The translations under genes and the position numbers were made by a program. Positions 8,633 through 17,395 of a stretch of 64,000 bases of DNA are shown here, piece after piece (the first letter of the stretch is position 1; each line of letters opens with the position of its first letter). The notes beneath the pieces were generated by a model. The model worked only from the letters and a program-made list of their open reading frames with translations. It was not told the DNA's origin and did no database searches. Source of the stretch: Bryobacterales bacterium (lineage in GTDB: Bacteria; Acidobacteriota; Terriglobia; Bryobacterales; Bryobacteraceae); contig JAIXKK010000043.1 in NCBI GenBank assembly GCA_026954325.1, forward strand, positions 62,001 to 126,000. Direction: 5' to 3'.

Positions 8633-10822
8633 TTACCGCGCCCGCGAAAGCTTCTCCAGAGCAGCCCTGGCATCCCCCGCCTGCGCGAACTTGGGGTCCA
8701 CATTCAACGCCAACCTCAAAGATTGCCCCGCTAAATCGTACTCTTTCGCAGCCAGGTAAGCCATCCCCAGGTGGTATTGAAACAGCGCATTCTTCGGCGT
8801 TCTTCGCGTCGACTCCTTCAACTGCGCCACCGCCGATTGCGGCGACCCCACCTTATAATTAGCCCAGCCCAGCGTATCGGCCACATCGGGTGATTCGGGC
8901 AGCCGTTGCTTGGCCTCCTGCGCGAGCGAAAGCGCCACGTTGGCGTCGCCGCCGTGCTCCAGATAGAGATACGCCAGTTGATTCGCCACCAGAGGATCAT
9001 CCGGAGCCACCTCGCGCGCCCTCTCGCACAGCTTCTTTGCCTCTTCCCAGTTTCCTTCTTTCTCGTACAAACTTTCGAGAGCCATGTAATTGAGAACAAA
9101 ACGCGGATTCACCTCAATTGCCTTCCGCAAATACATCTTCGCCTTTTCCACGTCACCCCGGACAGAGGCGATGTTGGCAAGCATCGTGTAGGCGTTCGGC
9201 GTCTTTGGGTCGAGCGCGACCGCCTGTTGCACACTCGCTTCCGACTTGGCCGGATCCCCCAGGTTGAAGTAAGCCACGCCCAGCAACATATTGAGGCCCG
9301 CATTCCGCGGATCTTTCTGAACCTGAGCCGAAATCCGCTCTGCCGCTTCCCGCGGCTTTCCCTGCCGCGCGCTGAGATTCACGAACGTCGCCAACCCGGC
9401 CAGGGAAGCGGGGTCCCGCTTCAGCGCTTCCTCGAGTTGCGCCGATGCGCGCTGGGTATCCCCCTTTGCCAGCAATGCCTGCGCGCTCGCCAGCGAGGCG
9501 CTCACGGAATTCGGATTCGCCGCCAAAGCGCTCGTGGACAGCCGCAACGCCTCATCCGCGTAGCCGCTCTTGATGTTCAGCCGCGACAACGCCACCTTCG
9601 CATCGTTCATCTGCGGCGCCAGTTCCAGCGCCCGGGCGAAAGAAGTCTTTGCAGCCTCCGAACTGCCCAGCGAGTTCTGCGTCACACCCAACAGGTAATG
9701 CGCTTCCGGAGAATTTGGCTCCGCCTTGATCGCCTTCTGAAGCGCCTCCATCGAGTCCTGGTATTTTCCCTCCGCAATCAGAATCCGTCCATTCAATACC
9801 AGCGCCTGGATATTGGTGGGGTCCGCCTTGAGCATCTCCTGGTCCAGTTTGCCTGCCTCCTCCATCCGGTTCAGATCAAGCAACGTCCCAATCAGCAGCA
9901 CTTTCACCTGATTGTCCTTGGGCTTTGCCGCCGCAAGCGATTGGAATTCCTTGAGCGCCTTCTCTTTCTGTCCCGTCGAGGCATAGTACAGCCCAAGAGC
10001 CTGGTATGCCTGCGGATCCTCGGGCACGGCCGTCTTCAAATCCGCGTAAAGCTTCTCCGCCTCCGCTGCCCTACCCGTCGCCAAATAGATCCTGGCCGAC
10101 AGAAGCCGCGGCATCACGGCGCGCGCATCCAGGTCCGCCGCCGCGCGCATCTCCACCTCCGCCTCCGCCATCTTGCGCTGCGCAAAGTAATACTGTCCCA
10201 GCATCAGGCGTGCCGGCGAAGACTTCGGATTGGCCTCCACCGCTTTCTTCACCGCGGCCTCCGCTTCTTCCGGCTTTCCCGAGGACAACAGCAGCGCCGC
10301 CAAAGCCGTGTAGCTCTCTACTCTCCCCGGGTTCAGGTCAATCGCTTTCCGGATCTCCTGAACGGCGTTCGGCAGATCCTGCGTCATGGCATACTTCTGC
10401 CCCAGCACTAAGTGAGCCTGCGCGTTGTTCGGGTCCGCGGCCAAAATCTTTTGCGCGATCGTCTGCGCTTCGTCATACTGGCGGCCCGCGATGAGCAGTC
10501 CCGCCAGTTCCAGTTCGATCCGCGTATCCCCCGGCGCCAGACGCTGAGCCTGTTTCAACTCCTGGTATGCCGCCCGCGGATTGTTCAGTTTCAGATAGGC
10601 CCGGGCAAGTTGATAGTGGGCCTCCGCCGACTTCGGATCCGCCTGCGCCGCGTTCCGGAATTCAATCGACGCTTCCTGAAATCTCTCCGCTTCAAAATAC
10701 TTCTGTCCGCTGCTCAAGTACTTCAGCCGCTGCTGGACCGGATCTCTGGAACACGCGGCCAACAGGACAACCCCTACGGCCACACCCCACAGCTTCTTCT
10801 TACCTGAAAACTTCATGTTCAT
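8633..10822 (-). CDS. TPR-repeat lipoprotein of the PEP-CTERM/exosortase type (PrsT-like)
   Basis: The protein is 729 residues, starting at ATG 10822. It has a lipoprotein signal: basic KKK, hydrophobic stretch, and lipobox LAAC with Cys24. The remainder is almost entirely tetratricopeptide repeats of 34 residues, with many copies of the A-x-Y-x-L-A / P-x-x-A-x-A pattern, so it is a scaffold for protein interactions, probably in the periplasm attached to a membrane. This architecture is that of the PEP-CTERM system TPR lipoprotein (PrsT). The start overlaps the exosortase stop by four bases (ATGA), indicating translational coupling. The same frame stays open far upstream, but that part is antisense-like and lies over the exosortase gene. 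Confidence 0.88.
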   Translation of the reverse strand: MNMKFSGKKKLWGVAVGVVLLAACSRDPVQQRLKYLSSGQKYFEAERFQEASIEFRNAAQADPKSAEAHYQLARAYLKLNNPRAAYQELKQAQRLAPGDTRIELELAGLLIAGRQYDEAQTIAQKILAADPNNAQAHLVLGQKYAMTQDLPNAVQEIRKAIDLNPGRVESYTALAALLLSSGKPEEAEAAVKKAVEANPKSSPARLMLGQYYFAQRKMAEAEVEMRAAADLDARAVMPRLLSARIYLATGRAAEAEKLYADLKTAVPEDPQAYQALGLYYASTGQKEKALKEFQSLAAAKPKDNQVKVLLIGTLLDLNRMEEAGKLDQEMLKADPTNIQALVLNGRILIAEGKYQDSMEALQKAIKAEPNSPEAHYLLGVTQNSLGSSEAAKTSFARALELAPQMNDAKVALSRLNIKSGYADEALRLSTSALAANPNSVSASLASAQALLAKGDTQRASAQLEEALKRDPASLAGLATFVNLSARQGKPREAAERISAQVQKDPRNAGLNMLLGVAYFNLGDPAKSEASVQQAVALDPKTPNAYTMLANIASVRGDVEKAKMYLRKAIEVNPRFVLNYMALESLYEKEGNWEEAKKLCERAREVAPDDPLVANQLAYLYLEHGGDANVALSLAQEAKQRLPESPDVADTLGWANYKVGSPQSAVAQLKESTRRTPKNALFQYHLGMAYLAAKEYDLAGQSLRLALNVDPKFAQAGDARAALEKLSRAR

Positions 10823-11775
10823 GAATTCGTAGCCTCTAATGATGATCGTGCCCTCCCGGCCGCCGGCTCCCGCCGCGCGGCCTGCTTCTCCGGCCTTTGC
10901 AGCAGGAACAGCAGCGGAATAAGGATCGCCAACGCGACCAGGGAAAAAAGCGATCCCCAGTGATGATGGAGTTCGCCGTAAAGATAATTCCGGTCCACAT
11001 AGATGGCCAGCCACGATAGCGTCACAATCCGCACGGCGTTCTTGAAGATGGCGATGGGCACGGTAGCGAGACAGAGCCACGCCCGCCTCCAACCGGACCG
11101 GAGAAACAAATACCCCGCCAGCACGCTCGTGAGGAACAACGCGTTGCTCGATCGTATGCCGCTGCACTCTTTCGCCACCTCGATGGCGACGTTGGGCAAT
11201 GTGAACGTGAACCCCTGGCGGAACACCGGCACGCCCAACAGTTTGAAGAGAACATAGGTCACATCGGCGGATCCCTTTTGCAGGGCATACGTGATTTTGT
11301 CCACCACGCTGACCGGGATTGGCGTCATCAGAAGGAGAAAACCGGCCTGGAACGATGCGGCTTTCAACGCCTGCATCCCGTAACAAAACACAAACCCCGC
11401 GACCCAGACCAGAACAATCCCCGGAGTAGCCCCGGACTGGACATCCGATACCGGCAGCAGCCGCGCACCGGAATACGTCACCATCCCCACCACTAACAGA
11501 GCAGCGCCCGCGCGCGGGTTCCATCCGGTCTGGCGGAAAATCCGCTTCCTCTCCCACCAGACCAGGCACAGGCTGATCGCCGGGATGAGAATGAGATGCG
11601 AGTAGCGCTCATCGTGCCACGACAGCGCCGCCAGGCCTCTCAGCGCACCCCGGAAGGGAAGAAGCGACACAAGCCAATACGCCAGAAACCATCCGTGCCG
11701 CGCCACGAGCCGCGGTTCCTTCCCCAACTGCATTTCTTCTGTGATTTCCTCTGTCGCCGGCCTAGAGGGACACAT
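10819..11775 (-). CDS. Exosortase (PEP-CTERM sorting transpeptidase)
   Basis: An integral membrane protein of about 318 residues with eight or so hydrophobic segments. The three exosortase catalytic residues can be seen: the Cys in AKECSGIRSS, the Arg in KNAVRIVTLS, and the His in LHHHWGSLF. Exosortases cleave and transfer PEP-CTERM proteins at the inner membrane during export. Start choice is uncertain: ATG 11775 overlaps the regulator gene by 14 bases, and ATG 11733 (MQLGKEP) is also possible. The gene sits between a LuxR-type regulator and the TPR lipoprotein, all overlapping, so the three form one operon. The C-terminal 25 residues are basic and cytosolic. Confidence 0.92.
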   Translation of the reverse strand: MCPSRPATEEITEEMQLGKEPRLVARHGWFLAYWLVSLLPFRGALRGLAALSWHDERYSHLILIPAISLCLVWWERKRIFRQTGWNPRAGAALLVVGMVTYSGARLLPVSDVQSGATPGIVLVWVAGFVFCYGMQALKAASFQAGFLLLMTPIPVSVVDKITYALQKGSADVTYVLFKLLGVPVFRQGFTFTLPNVAIEVAKECSGIRSSNALFLTSVLAGYLFLRSGWRRAWLCLATVPIAIFKNAVRIVTLSWLAIYVDRNYLYGELHHHWGSLFSLVALAILIPLLFLLQRPEKQAARREPAAGRARSSLEATNS

Positions 11776-12484
11776 CCGCTCTTCTCGCCTGCCGCCGAAG
11801 GTCCGGCGGACAGCCATAGCCGTTCGTAAGGTGGTGATTGGTGGCAAAAAGCGCTAAGGACACACGGTTGGACACGCCAACCTTACTGAAAATATTCGTC
11901 AGGTGATGCTTGACCGTTCGCTCGCTGATGGAAAACTCCTCGCTCACCTCCCGATTGGAAAGGCCGGCGGCGACTCGAGCCACAATCTCCAACTCCCGTG
12001 CCGTCAGATCACAAGCAGCGGGCGGCTTTACGTTTCCGTTACTGTGCGGCAGGAACTCGCGGAACGTCTCTACCAGAATCCCGAGCGTTTCGGCTTCCAT
12101 CCAGTAGCGTCCTTCACTCGCCATGCGAATGCTGTTGCGGAGCACCCGGGGGGCTGCTCGCTTGGAAACAATCCCTATGGCGCCCAGGCGCAGCGCCTCT
12201 ACAATCTGCTTCCGCTCGAGAGAATCCACCATGGCCACCACCCCCGGAGGGGACTCCATCTGCCGTATGCTTGTCAGCTCGTCCCATTTGGGGAGCGTGA
12301 TATCAAGCAACAGAACCCGAGGCCTCAACCGGCGGGTCATGGCTACCGCGGTGGAGCCGTCAACAGCTCTGCCGGTAATCCGGAATCCATGGTTGGACTC
12401 GATCAACCGCTGCAAAGCATGGCAGCCTTGCCGTCCGGCAATCAGAACACAGATAGGGTTGAGCACAGTTCCCATAGCACTCAT
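11762..12484 (-). CDS. LuxR/NarL-type response regulator
   Basis: A 240-residue regulator with an N-terminal receiver domain and a C-terminal LuxR helix-turn-helix. The phospho-acceptor is D61 in VLLLDITLP, and the conserved Lys is K108 in GIVSKRA. The usual acidic pair at the first strand is absent (VLIAGRQG), so phosphorylation may be weak or non-standard. The DNA-binding domain contains LTARELEIVARVAAGLSN and SERTVKHHLTNIFSKVGV. No cognate histidine kinase is in the window. It is the first gene of the exosortase operon and probably regulates it. Confidence 0.88.
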   Translation of the reverse strand: MSAMGTVLNPICVLIAGRQGCHALQRLIESNHGFRITGRAVDGSTAVAMTRRLRPRVLLLDITLPKWDELTSIRQMESPPGVVAMVDSLERKQIVEALRLGAIGIVSKRAAPRVLRNSIRMASEGRYWMEAETLGILVETFREFLPHSNGNVKPPAACDLTARELEIVARVAAGLSNREVSEEFSISERTVKHHLTNIFSKVGVSNRVSLALFATNHHLTNGYGCPPDLRRQARRADVSL

Positions 12485-12703
12485 AATCGATTACACCTGG
12501 GGGGGAGGCCCCACCACACTGCATGCAACGCGCTACACGACGGATATTTTCCTTCCCTGCATTTCATCCTCCAATCCTCTCCTGTCAACCAATCTGCTCT
12601 CTTGCAATGAAAACACCTCCCATATCGCCTCGGCGATTCCCACGGTTCGTTGCTCGAAGGCGACTTTTGAGAACTTGCTCCCAAACTTTGCGAGTTGAAG
12701 TAG

Positions 12704-13489
12704 CTAATCCAGCACGCAGCACCAGGAAGATAATTTAGGAGTGCATCCTTTTATCGCGATCGCGCCAGCGTACCCCTCCATGGCCGGTAAATCGGAAAGC
12801 CACCACGTGATCGCTTCCGATGCCTCCGCCGGGTTCCAACTGAGCAACCCTTGCCCGCCATGAACGAGGGAGGTATCGAAGGACTCCAGTGAAATTGAGA
12901 ATCCCTGTCCCAGACCTTTGACCAAAGCCTCCTTGCGTGTCCAGTAGGTGAAAAATGCCGTCTCCCTTTGATGGGGGGGAAATGCGTGGACTGCATTCTG
13001 TTCGGATGCCGCAAAGAAGCGCTGGGTAAGGCCGCAAAGGTCCGGAAGTGGCCGGATCTCCTCAATGTCGATGCCGACCGGAGCCTCCATGGAAATGGCG
13101 ACCGCCGCAAGAGAGCCTGAATGGGACAAGTTGAATTGGAGCCCGCCACAGGCCACGCCTGGTTTCCCATAAGCGTTGAAAGTAAAGGTGATTTTCCTGG
13201 CATCCATATGGAGATAACATCCCAACAACTCGCGGAGAAAGCCGTGGGCGAGAATATATTTGGCGCGGAGTGTCTCGAAGCGGAAGCGGCTCGCCCGGCG
13301 GCGCTCTTCCTGATCCAGCACATCCCAAAGCCGCTCCACGGCCCCAGGGCGGTTGCCTGGACCTAGATGCACAGTCCAGACATGCACCCCGCCGTGTTCA
13401 AGTTGTTGCGTCATGGGGAGTTGTACAATGTGATCGCTGCCGGCGGCAACGCCGGGCCATGTCAGCGGGCGGGGAGTATTATCCGGCAT
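12704..13489 (-). CDS. 4'-phosphopantetheinyl transferase (Sfp type)
   Basis: A 261-residue Sfp-family enzyme that attaches 4'-phosphopantetheine from CoA to carrier proteins. Conserved parts are FNLSHSG, VGIDIEEI (Mg-binding Asp/Glu) and the WTRKEALVKGLG segment. The length fits Sfp rather than the shorter AcpS type, which suggests secondary-metabolism or polyketide/NRPS carrier proteins as partners. No carrier-protein megasynthase is in this window. It starts 145 bases from the divergent outer-membrane protein gene. Start codon ATG 13489 has no clear ribosome-binding site; ATG 13414 is an alternative. Confidence 0.9.
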   Translation of the reverse strand: MPDNTPRPLTWPGVAAGSDHIVQLPMTQQLEHGGVHVWTVHLGPGNRPGAVERLWDVLDQEERRRASRFRFETLRAKYILAHGFLRELLGCYLHMDARKITFTFNAYGKPGVACGGLQFNLSHSGSLAAVAISMEAPVGIDIEEIRPLPDLCGLTQRFFAASEQNAVHAFPPHQRETAFFTYWTRKEALVKGLGQGFSISLESFDTSLVHGGQGLLSWNPAEASEAITWWLSDLPAMEGYAGAIAIKGCTPKLSSWCCVLD

Positions 13490-13634
13490 GCCACTGCGAT
13501 TCTACAGTAGACTGATGGTTTTCGGCCCATAAACTGCTGGAATGCCGTTCACGGCGGCGCATCGCGAAGGAACCACCGCCCGCATAAGCACCCTGTGTAA
13601 GATGGAAACACAATGCATCGGAGGGAGGTAGCAA

Positions 13635-15083
13635 ATGGGACATTGGATTCACAGCCCTCTCAATAGGTTTCTGGTTTCCGCCTGTCTCCTGGCTATTCCC
13701 GCCGGCCGGAGCGCCGCTCAATCCGGGTTGATCCAACCCGCCACCCAGGAGGTCACGAACCAGAATGGCTGGCGGCTCTACAGCGCCAGCGCCTCCTTTG
13801 GTTATTCCACTCTTGCCCTGCCCGTCTCCTACATGCCAACCTACAGCTTGCAGCAGTTACAAGGCGATTTCGATGGGATCGCCTCCGCCTCGTTCGGCTA
13901 CAACTTCACCGGCTCAAAGGGGAGTTTTTCGCTGCTCTATTCACCATCCGTCGTAGGCAGAGTCCGCTACTCAAACCTCAGCAGCTACAACCAATCCCTC
14001 AATATGCGAGGCTCCATTCATGTGGCGCCGCGTTGGGATCTCTCCGTAAACCTCTCAGGAAACGACTCCACGCTCGATCAACTCCTTTTCTCGCCCGCCA
14101 TCCTTAGCCCTGCCACAAGCCCGGTCACTACCCTAGGTGACCTGATACAATCGTTCCGCGTCAACCAGTATACGAACGATCAACTGGCGTCGATTCTGAC
14201 TGGCACACCTTACGTTCTCACACCATCACGCAATATTCTTTACGGTACCCGCTTTTTCACCAGCACCCTGACTACCGGCCTCGATTACCGCCATACCCCA
14301 CGACTCAGCTTCCATTTCTCGGCCGGAGCCACGCGCGCCCAAACCCGCAATAATACGGATGTCCAGGGCCAACTCAACTTCCTCATCCCCCGCACCACCT
14401 CCGAGCAGGCTAATTTCAGCGTTGACTATTCTCTTTCCCCGCGGACCCGGATTGGTGCGCAGGTCAACTCCTCCCACGTGGATTCCTCCCTTGGCCGCTA
14501 CGTCATCTCGACTACCAGCCTCTTGTTGAACCACAACCTCAGCCCCGCCTGGTCCGTCGGTGTTTCCGCCGGCCCAGGGTATGCCGCCGTGCTGCGTGTG
14601 GACCCTCGCTACACCACCGGACAACCGGCAGGCTTGGGGTACATCGCCCAAGCGAACACGAGCTACACACGAGGAGAGCACTCCCTGACGATCTCCTACA
14701 ACCGAATGGTCTCTGATAACTATGGGTTCCAATCCCAATCAAGCCATACCATTGCCGGTACATGGCAATGGAACCGTCCCGGCCGCTCCTGGGGCCTCTT
14801 CGCCGGCGGCGGCCTTCAGAAAATAATTGGAGGTGTCCTCGGCGACTTTCAGACCGCGTACGCCAACGGCGGCATCGTCCGTTCTCTTACCCCGCAATTG
14901 TCAATGAACTGCACCTATGGCTATGTAAACCGGCAAACCGCTAATATCTTCGATCTGGCACAGCAAAACCTGAACGGTTCCAGCGTGCGGGTCACACTGA
15001 TGTGGAGTCCTCAACCGCAGAGAGAGGTAGCCAGGCCTGCACCCGGCGTTGGCGGAGCGGGAGTTTCCGGGCCGGCCCGGTGA
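13635..15083 (+). CDS. Predicted outer-membrane beta-barrel protein
   Basis: The 482-residue protein has a signal peptide ending near RSAAQS and then alternating hydrophobic/polar strands throughout, with many aromatic residues at strand ends. Strand-like examples are SFSLLYSPSVVGRVRYS, TTGLDYRHTPRLSFHFSA and ANFSVDYSLSPRTRIGAQV. This pattern fits an outer-membrane beta barrel. A Pro/Gly-rich tail follows. A strong GGAGGGAGG lies before ATG 13635. I cannot assign a substrate. Its position next to the exosortase region suggests a link to exopolysaccharide export, but that is only context. Confidence 0.65.
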   Translation: MGHWIHSPLNRFLVSACLLAIPAGRSAAQSGLIQPATQEVTNQNGWRLYSASASFGYSTLALPVSYMPTYSLQQLQGDFDGIASASFGYNFTGSKGSFSLLYSPSVVGRVRYSNLSSYNQSLNMRGSIHVAPRWDLSVNLSGNDSTLDQLLFSPAILSPATSPVTTLGDLIQSFRVNQYTNDQLASILTGTPYVLTPSRNILYGTRFFTSTLTTGLDYRHTPRLSFHFSAGATRAQTRNNTDVQGQLNFLIPRTTSEQANFSVDYSLSPRTRIGAQVNSSHVDSSLGRYVISTTSLLLNHNLSPAWSVGVSAGPGYAAVLRVDPRYTTGQPAGLGYIAQANTSYTRGEHSLTISYNRMVSDNYGFQSQSSHTIAGTWQWNRPGRSWGLFAGGGLQKIIGGVLGDFQTAYANGGIVRSLTPQLSMNCTYGYVNRQTANIFDLAQQNLNGSSVRVTLMWSPQPQREVARPAPGVGGAGVSGPAR

Positions 15084-15093
15084 TTCCCACCCC

Positions 15094-15591
15094 TTATTGC
15101 GGTATCTTCGCTGCAGCCTCCCTCGAATAGGCGCTCTCCCGGTTGTTGCTGTCAACAGCCGTGACAACGTAATAGTAGCTTCCTCCGCCCTGAACGGTGG
15201 TATCTATATAACTGGTCCCTCCGGTAATGTGAACGGTTGCCACCATCGTATAAGGACCACCCGCGGTGGTCCCTCGATACACGTTGTGGCGAATGATGTT
15301 CGGCGAAGTGCTGGCGGTCCAGTTCAGGCTCACCCGGTGCGCGCTGGCGGGAATCCCCGTGATACAGGATTTGCCGAAAGCGGCGTCGACAACCCGGTTC
15401 GTAACGATATCATTGCACGCCCCGGATGCGTAGATGGCTGTGGCGCAGGAGAGTCCATAACGGAACATATTTATGGATAACTGCACATCGACAGCATTGA
15501 CGGCTCCGTCCCTGTTGAGATCACAGGGATTAACCTGAGCCTGGGAAACGGCGGAACCGAGTGTCAACAAAATCCACAATGTCCTATGCAT
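15094..15591 (-). CDS. Small secreted dockerin/fibronectin-III protein
   Basis: A 165-residue secreted protein. After a signal peptide (MHRTLWILLTLGSAVSQA) comes a dockerin-like EF-hand segment (CDLNRDGAVNAVDVQLS) with calcium-loop residues D-N-D-G, then a degenerate second repeat, then one FN3-like domain of about 90 residues (SLNWTASTSPNI, YRGTTAGGPY, YYVVTAVDSNN). The second half is closely related to the C-terminus of the divergent protein at 15.8-17.1 kb, so the two arose by duplication. A role in extracellular calcium-stabilised adhesion or attachment is possible. No catalytic domain is present. Confidence 0.78.
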   Translation of the reverse strand: MHRTLWILLTLGSAVSQAQVNPCDLNRDGAVNAVDVQLSINMFRYGLSCATAIYASGACNDIVTNRVVDAAFGKSCITGIPASAHRVSLNWTASTSPNIIRHNVYRGTTAGGPYTMVATVHITGGTSYIDTTVQGGGSYYYVVTAVDSNNRESAYSREAAAKIPQ

Positions 15592-15833
15592 ACCAGGACC
15601 CTCTATGATTTCAGCTCTGTCGGAAGCTATTTCAGTATACGCCGTAGAACGTCTTCCAGCGCTGCCTGCATCAGCACGAAGCCGCCATGGACGACTATAC
15701 TGGAGAGAATTGATCTCTCCCCGAACTTTGATTTAGGTGTGGAACCATCTAAAGGAAAGTACCAGGGCCGCCGATTAGACCCTGTGGCGCTCCGGATGGT
15801 AATTAGTTCGGCAATTAGGAGGAGGTCATCTCC

Positions 15834-17075
15834 GTGGGTTTCATCTCTCATATCCGCCACGCGGCGAATCCGGCGAGAGTGTTTCGCTGCTGTACAAGCT
15901 CTTTTTTTTCGAGTGACAAGGCGTGGCCATTCCGGAAACTGCTCACGCTTCTTGCTGTCTTAGCCCCTGTCTCTTTCCTCGCCTCTTCCGCCTCGGCGCA
16001 GGTCAGTCTCGTTCGCGTCACTTCCTGCGGCTCGGGCCCTTATCCGGCAACGGTCTGCGCCATCCCCTCCACAGCTAGCGGGCATCTTATTGTGGTGGCA
16101 TGGTCTTCCGTGTTCGGTACGACCCCAGTTATCAGCAGCGTAACGGATAACGCGGGAAATGTGTACGCGGAAGCCGGGAACGCCCGGGCAATTGACTCGG
16201 CCACCGTGGGAATGATCGACATCTGGTACGCCAAGAACAGCAATGCCGGGGCGACCGCAATTACCATCACCCCGAACCCCAGCGGCAACCAGGGGGCTGC
16301 CGTCGTTTGGGAATTCGCCAATGTTGATACCGTGGCCCCCTTGGACCGAACCAGCGTCCTGAATAGCCAGCCCGCAACAACTACCCCTTCGGGAGCTTCG
16401 GTGACAACGGCTGCGCCGGGAGTCATCCTCTCCCTCCTGATGCCTTCTTCTTCGCTCGCGGGCATTCACGCCGGCAATGCCTTCACCAACGATTCCACCA
16501 TCTATGGCGTCGGCTGGGCGCGCCTCATCACTTCCTCCGCCGGAACTTATGCCGCGCAGTGGGATACCGGATCAGGCACCTACGCCAGTTCCACCGTTGC
16601 TTTCCGGGCTGCCGGGTCCGGGTCTACTGTCAGTTCGTGTGACTTGAATACCGATGGCTTGGTCAACGTCTCCGACGTGCAGTTGGGGGTCAATATGTCT
16701 CTTGGCCTGGCTCCCTGCACAGCCAACATCTACGGCGCCGGGGTTTGCAATGTCATTGTAGTGCAACGCTTGGTCAACGCTGCCTTGGGCGGCCCATGCG
16801 TCACCGGGGTCACTACCACACCCCACTCCGTAACCCTCAACTGGACCGCCAGCACTTCTTCCAATATCACCGGTTACAACGTCTACCGGGGCGCCACTGC
16901 CGGAGGGCCATACACGAAGATCAATCCATCTCTCATCGCCTCCACCTCAACCAGCTACACGGATACCACTGTCCAGGGCGGAACCACCTATTATTATGTC
17001 GCCACTGCTGTCGACAACACCGGCATGGAGAGTTCCTATTCCAATATGGCCACGGCCGTTGTGCCTTCTCCATAG
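15834..17075 (+). CDS. Secreted protein with dockerin-like and fibronectin-III domains
   Basis: A 413-residue exported protein starting at GTG 15834, preceded by GGAGGAGG at a good distance. A signal sequence with a long n-region precedes LLAVLAPVSFLASSASAQ. Residues 60-260 form a beta-rich domain that resembles laminin-G/concanavalin-like or phage-tail-like sheets (ITPNPSGNQGAAVVWEFANV). A dockerin-like segment follows (CDLNTDGLVNVSDVQLGV) with intact first EF-hand and poor second. The C-terminal 100 residues are one FN3 domain almost identical in pattern to the small divergent protein. Function is probably extracellular; binding partner unknown. Confidence 0.78.
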   Translation: MGFISHIRHAANPARVFRCCTSSFFSSDKAWPFRKLLTLLAVLAPVSFLASSASAQVSLVRVTSCGSGPYPATVCAIPSTASGHLIVVAWSSVFGTTPVISSVTDNAGNVYAEAGNARAIDSATVGMIDIWYAKNSNAGATAITITPNPSGNQGAAVVWEFANVDTVAPLDRTSVLNSQPATTTPSGASVTTAAPGVILSLLMPSSSLAGIHAGNAFTNDSTIYGVGWARLITSSAGTYAAQWDTGSGTYASSTVAFRAAGSGSTVSSCDLNTDGLVNVSDVQLGVNMSLGLAPCTANIYGAGVCNVIVVQRLVNAALGGPCVTGVTTTPHSVTLNWTASTSSNITGYNVYRGATAGGPYTKINPSLIASTSTSYTDTTVQGGTTYYYVATAVDNTGMESSYSNMATAVVPSP

Positions 17076-17251
17076 AACAATGCGGGTAGAAGCGCACACA
17101 AACGCAAAGCACGAATGTAAACCGTCGTCTCGAAGGCGGTGTGAGCTAGCGATGTATTCTGCCAATTCTGCCAACAATTTCGTCTGTCACAATTCCCCGA
17201 ACATCCCCATGTCCCTGGACCCGCCTCCAGAACTGCTTCTTCACGTGCGGG

Positions 17252-17280
17252 AAAACCCTCGCCTGTAAGGCGCGGGTTTT
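17252..17280. terminator. Strong hairpin, probable bidirectional terminator
   Basis: AAAACCC pairs with GGGTTTT around an inner CGCC/GGCG stem with a short loop. It lies 176 bases after the dockerin/FN3 gene and just outside the IS66 element. The A/T runs on both sides would allow termination in either direction. The sequence between it and the element has no gene. Confidence 0.6.
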
Positions 17281-17329
17281 GATCCTCCCAGATTGGGACA
17301 ATACCATTCCACCAACTGCGCGAGTAGCG

Positions 17330-17337
17330 GCTGCCGG
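17330..17337. repeat. IS66 target-site duplication, left copy
   Basis: The octamer GCTGCCGG lies immediately outside the left inverted repeat and is repeated exactly at 19732-19739. Eight-base duplications are characteristic of the IS66 family. Confidence 0.93.
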
Positions 17338-17395
17338 GTAAGCGTCTTGTGAACCACCATGGAAGGCTCCCGGCGAGCCCGGGGAGTCTTTTGAT

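Noticed and set aside
10823..11569. Upstream 249-codon extension of the TPR lipoprotein
   Set aside because: It overlaps the exosortase gene, has no domain likeness, and the lipoprotein signal starts at 10822.
17281..17337. tRNA-like reading on the minus strand (D-arm-like GCGCAGTTGGTGG)
   Set aside because: No anticodon arm or T-arm of proper form could be folded, so it is not called as a tRNA.
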